From assembly GCA_030159075.1 (NCBI GenBank), contig BROG01000545.1:312001-376000 (forward strand): 64,000 nucleotides of DNA, in the 5' to 3' direction. This DNA is from Atrina japonica. Its lineage: Eukaryota > Mollusca > Bivalvia > Pterioida > Pinnidae. The translations under genes were made by a program, and so were the position numbers. Below are positions 59,787 through 64,000 of the stretch, one piece after another (the first letter of the stretch is position 1; each line of letters opens with the position of its first letter). The notes under the pieces were generated by a model. That model made no database searches and was not told where the DNA came from. It worked only from the letters and a program-made list of their open reading frames with translations.

Positions 59787-61495
59787 TATGGGGATAATTG
59801 ATTTCTTAAAATTAGTTGATTCTCCCGTTTCCATGGCTTTGTTTTTTCGTTATAACGAACTCGTCATCTCGTTCCCGAAATCAAAGTATTTTGGGGAGCT
59901 AGTCAACTCGTACCCATCTCAGCTCGTACCCATTTTGGCTGACTCGTACCCATATAAATTGGCTGACTCGTACCCATCAATTGGCATACCCGTACCCATT
60001 GAATATTTTTTTGTAAAATTACCCTTGCACTTATCTATGGCATTGTTTTTATATAAAAAGTGACTATGTACAGAATACTACATGTGATAATTTTGATAAC
60101 TTAATGCAATGAGGAAATCGGTTCTTTTTAAAATTTGGTTAGCACCCACCTGGTGTACGTGGCCATGACCAGATCTTATCAATCCAACCAGTAATTCATA
60201 AAGCTTGATATAGGCCTATCACTATTCTAATAAAATTATAGGCCTAACATGTAATCCACAAATTCAACAACCATAAACAACCGAAGGAATTAAAAAACAA
60301 ATTTAAAAGGTATCTAATTTTTATTATGCAAATATTCACTATCCTCAAACATACATTAAGTGGGCGTTAATTAGTTGAATTTACTTAGACTCGATGTATT
60401 CAATACAAATCAACGTACATATAATTATGTACATTGTCTAAAAACTTGAATCTTATAGATTTATGATAGATGTGAATCTTTAGAACACATACAATTCAAA
60501 TATTACGAACTTTACGGGATTAAATGTGTGTATAAAAATCTAATTATAGCCGGTTTTTATTTTTATAATTACGATCTAGCAGACCCCATCTTGAAACGAT
60601 GAAAGATATGAAACTGCCGGTATAAAATGATAAAGGAATGTTAAAAATAATAACATAGGTTACAGCCTAAGGCCATTAGCCTATATGGAATATACGCTAC
60701 TGAACTCGAATTATTTCTGTTATAATATAAATCTATAAAATCCATGTTTTTGTTTATAATAGTGCATATTATGTAGGTTGTTGGTATTTAATTCATTGAT
60801 TTTAAGTAGATACAACTTAACAGCACCCCCCAAATCTTCAGATTTCCATAGAGTACTTCATTTAGAAATTATTATATTTTCACCAACGAAATTTTGTGTC
60901 ATTTCAAATACTAAGCAGTACCATGGCAACAACCAAATTGCATATGTCTTGATTAGGCCAAAAGTTACCATTTTTCTACAATTTCGGTCTCTATTTATAT
61001 AAGCAATAAATAAATGCGGGAGTAATTTTACTATCAAAGATACGATGAGTACAGTCAACCAATAGATGGATACGAGTAAGCCAAATGATGGGTACGAGTT
61101 AGCCAATCAATAGGTACGAGTAAGCCAACCGATGGGTACGAGTCAGCCAATTCACTTGGGTATGGGTCAGCCAAAAAGAAGACGAGCTGGTGGGTACGAG
61201 TTGCGATGGGTACGAGTTGACCATAACCCATTTTTTTCATTATTGTTGTTGTTGTTGTTGTTACGAGATAGTTTTCTTGTTGACATGACTTAATTAACTC
61301 GATATCACGAAAATTAGAGAGTCTAGCTCAAATGAACCACTTACAGATAACGAACACACATTCTGTTAGAGATACAAGCCACACATTGTATAACTTAAGG
61401 ATAGCGAGATCATTGATTTGTTAAAATGAGTTGATTCTCTCGTTTCCATGGGTTTGTTTTCTCGTTATAACGAGATAGTATTTCGTTATAACGAA
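59787..61495. repeat. Composite repeat: direct ends and inverted GTACCCAT arrays
   Basis: A block TTGATTTCTTAAAATTAGTTG then TCCCGTTTCCATGGCTTTG at 59787-59880 recurs in the same orientation at ~61409-61495 (with CTCGTTATAACGAGA). Between them, GACTCGTACCCAT is repeated ~5 times at 59895-60000 and in inverse orientation (ATGGGTACGAGT) ~7 times at 61063-61215. No coding capacity. Confidence 0.7.
61243..61262. repeat. (TTG)n microsatellite
   Basis: Short run of about six TTG units. Confidence 0.85.
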
Positions 61496-61504
61496 ATGGA
61501 ATAA

Positions 61505-63530
61505 AATAATATCCTTGTCCTCAACCAGCCACCGTAGTTATGAACCTCGATTGTTAAGCAATTCTAGGTCTACAGACTCAAATGTGCATGCTGTACAGAT
61601 GAATAATAAAAATTAGAAACATAATATTACAACGCAATGGGGGAAATAGATTCCGCTGTGTACATGACAGTCATGACGTTTTATTTCAACAACACTGATC
61701 ATGAATAACTCTGAATGAAATTAGATGGTAATTGTGACACTGCCTTGTCAACCCTAATACATAACCGGCGAAAAAATCCAAAATTAACAGAGAAATTGAA
61801 CTCTCGTGTAAAAACATACAATAAACAAGAGGCTCTCAAGAGCCTGTATCGCTCACCTGGTTATTTGCTTGAGAAGATCAGACGAACCGAGCAATTTTTG
61901 TAAAGGACCTTCCATACATAAATCCTGTAAAGTTTGGTTGAATTTGCTTCAGTGGTTTCAGAGGAGAAAATGAAAATGTGATTTTCCCATAGGGCCCAAT
62001 GATAAACTAAGCCCAGCCCTGGACGCCATGGTTTTGACAGATCGGAACGAAATGAGCAATCTTTGTAAAGGACCTTCAATACATCATTCTTCTGAGTTTG
62101 GTTATATTTGCTTCAGCGTTTTCAGAGGAGAAGATGAAAATGTAATTTTCCCACAGGATCCAATGTTCTTCTTCCAAGTCAGGAACCGGATTCATGAATG
62201 AATGAATAAGGTTCTGCGAAAACTTTGCAGTGTGTGCAGCACAGCAGTCTTCTTTTGGCTATATAATGTTAAACTAAGCCCCGTTCTAGTGGCCATGATT
62301 TTTGACGGATCAGAACAAAATGAGCAGTCTTTGTAAAGGACCTTGCATACATCATTCCTGTAAAGTTTGGTTAAATTTGTGTCAGTGGTTTCAGAGGAGA
62401 AGATGATTTTCCTATAGGATCCAATGTTAAACTAAGCCTCGCCATAGCGGCCATGTTTGTTGACGCAAAGTGATTCCAAAAGCCAGGTGAGCTAAAAATG
62501 GCGGTCAAGGAACAATTTTCAACAACGGTTTTGAAGTCGCAACATCAATATCTGTTTGGAAACCAAATTTCATTGAAATCAAACAATGTTGAATTTTCCC
62601 GCCTTTTTTGTCGGCCATTTTGAAAATGGCGGTCAACAAACAATTTTCAACACCGGTTTTGAAGTCGCCACATCATGGCAAACATTTTATCAATTTACAT
62701 TCGACCTCTATCTTTCATAGTTTTGGAGTTAGAAGATGAAAAACATAAAAATTGAAAAAATTCTGTGAAAAAAAGGGCAATAACTCCTACACAGGTTTTT
62801 GGATTGTCTTCAAATTTTCAGGGTGGGTAGATCTTGATATGTTGAACATTTTTGCAATTTACACTTGACCTCTATCTGCTACATTTTTTGAAATAAAAAA
62901 ATTAAAAATGCCAAAATTTTGAAAATTTTACAAAAAAAGGGCTATAACTCCGAGATGTGTTTTCCGATTTTCTTCAAAATTGCATGGCAGGTAGATCTCA
63001 TCAAGCTGATTACTTTTATTCTTGTCAGATTTTTGATATCTGTAATGGTTTTTGAGTTATTGGCCAAAAACTGCAATTTACCCCCATGTTCTATTTTTAG
63101 CAACAGCGGCCATGTTGTTTGACCTGCGACAGAGAAAATAACAAATTTGAAACTAAATACCCTAGTGACAACTCAGTTCAAGTTTGGTTCAATTTGGCCC
63201 AGTGGTTTCAGAGGAGAAGATTTTTGAAAGTGAGTTAATGACGGAATGCAATTTACCCCCTATGTTCTATTTTTAGCAACAGCGGCCATGTTGTTTGACC
63301 TGCGACATAGAAAATAACAAATTTGAAACTAGATACCCTAGTGACGACTCAGTTCAAGTTTGGTTCAATTTGGCCCAGTGGTTTCAGAGGAGAAGATTTT
63401 TGAAAGTGAGTTAACGACGGACGGACGGACGACGGACGCAAAGTGATTGCAAAAGCTCACCCCGACATAGTCAGGTGAGCTAAAAATACAAAATGTTATA
63501 TCTAATAAATGCATAATCATACTTAGACTG
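61505..63530. repeat. Duplicated segment, copy 1 (interrupted)
   Basis: 61505-61822 plus 63488-63530 match the contiguous segment at 63632-64000 (ATATCCTTGTCCTCAACCAG ... ACCGGCGAAAA ... GCATAATCATACTTA). The 1.66 kb between the two halves is a later insertion. Confidence 0.88.
61823..63488 (-). mobile_element. Helentron/HINE-like non-autonomous element, AGGCTCT family
   Basis: Minus-strand reading: 5' TATTTTTAGCTCACCTGA, subterminal repeat GCTCACCTG paired with CAGGTGAGC near the 3' end, then the hairpin AGGCTCT-TG-AGAGCCT and terminal TCTTGTT. The ~1.6-kb interior consists of diverged repeats (GTGGTTTCAGAGGAGAAGAT, GACGGACGGAC, AGCGGCCATGTT) without an open frame. Comparison with the empty copy at 63.9 kb shows no target duplication beyond a possible 2-3 bp. 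Confidence 0.7.
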
Positions 63531-63631
63531 CGATATTACAATAGTAATTAATTTCCGTTTACTGATTGTTAAGGTAATGCTGCGTGTTTGTTATTAGTGC
63601 AAATCAATCAGGTTTCAGTACAAATATAAGT

Positions 63632-64000
63632 ATAATATCCTTGTCCTCAACCAGCCATCGTAGTTATGAACCTCGATTATTTAGCAATTCTTGATCTGCA
63701 GACTCAAATGTGCATGCTGTACAGACGAATAATAAAAAAAGAAACATAATATTACAACGCAATGGGGAAATGGATTCCGCTGTGTGCATGACAGTCATGA
63801 CGGTTTTATGTCAACAACTAGATGGTATTTGTGACACTGCCTTGTCAACCCTAATGCGTAACCGGCGAAAAGATCCAAAATCAACCCTAATGCGTAACCG
63901 GCGAAAAGATCCAAAATTAACAAAGAAATTGAACTCAAGTGTAAAAATATACGATACAAAATACGAAATATTATCTATAATAATTGCATAATCATACTTA
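63632..64000. repeat. Duplicated segment, copy 2 (uninterrupted, runs off the window)
   Basis: Matches copy 1 across the insertion point. It carries its own 36-bp tandem duplication (CAACCCTAATGCGTAACCGG...) at ~63846-63920 that copy 1 lacks, so it diverged after duplication. Confidence 0.88.

Overview
This is a eukaryotic genomic window, AT-rich and dominated by introns and repeats. It holds one well-supported protein-coding gene. The gene has GT-AG introns, an animal-type HECT ubiquitin ligase product, and surroundings full of tRNA-derived SINEs, MITEs and minisatellites. I infer a lophotrochozoan, most likely a bivalve mollusc. That rests on the animal-only HECW family and on repeat motifs I associate with bivalves from memory; no search was run.

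The gene is a minus-strand ortholog of HECW1/HECW2 (NEDL1/NEDL2), with the start codon at 55287 and the stop at 21812. I could thread 28 coding exons, and every junction except exon 7/8 has a clear, phase-compatible GT-AG boundary. The order is HECW N-terminal domain (exons 1-4), C2 (4-7), a giant low-complexity exon 8 with proline-rich/PPxY and polyQ stretches, WW1 (9-10), linker (11-13), WW2 (14-15), linker (16-18), and HECT (19-28) with catalytic Cys at 21911-21913. The product would be about 1760 aa. Exon 14 lacks one base inside WW2 compared with what phase and homology demand, so as written the reading frame breaks there.

The introns are unusually rich in tandem arrays: 27 bp in intron 8, 62 bp in intron 14, 41 bp in intron 15 (abutting a 3' splice site) and 33 bp in intron 17. 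They also carry TA-flanked pogo-like MITEs, a MITE inserted in a SINE with a visible target duplication, and Helentron/HINE-like elements, one of which sits about 10 bp inside intron 20.

The left flank (1-21.8 kb) has no convincing gene. It holds SINEs, a foldback element (3.07-3.94 kb), a ~3.5-kb foldback whose loop contains a 1.5-kb array of a 33-bp repeat (9.4-10.9 kb), long TA/TG microsatellites and a 67-bp minisatellite. The right flank (55.3-64 kb) also has no convincing gene. It holds a perfect hairpin, inverted GTACCCAT arrays, and a duplicated segment whose first copy was interrupted by a 1.66-kb Helentron-like element, giving an internal filled/empty-site pair. Most long open frames are by-products of tandem repeats whose period is a multiple of three.
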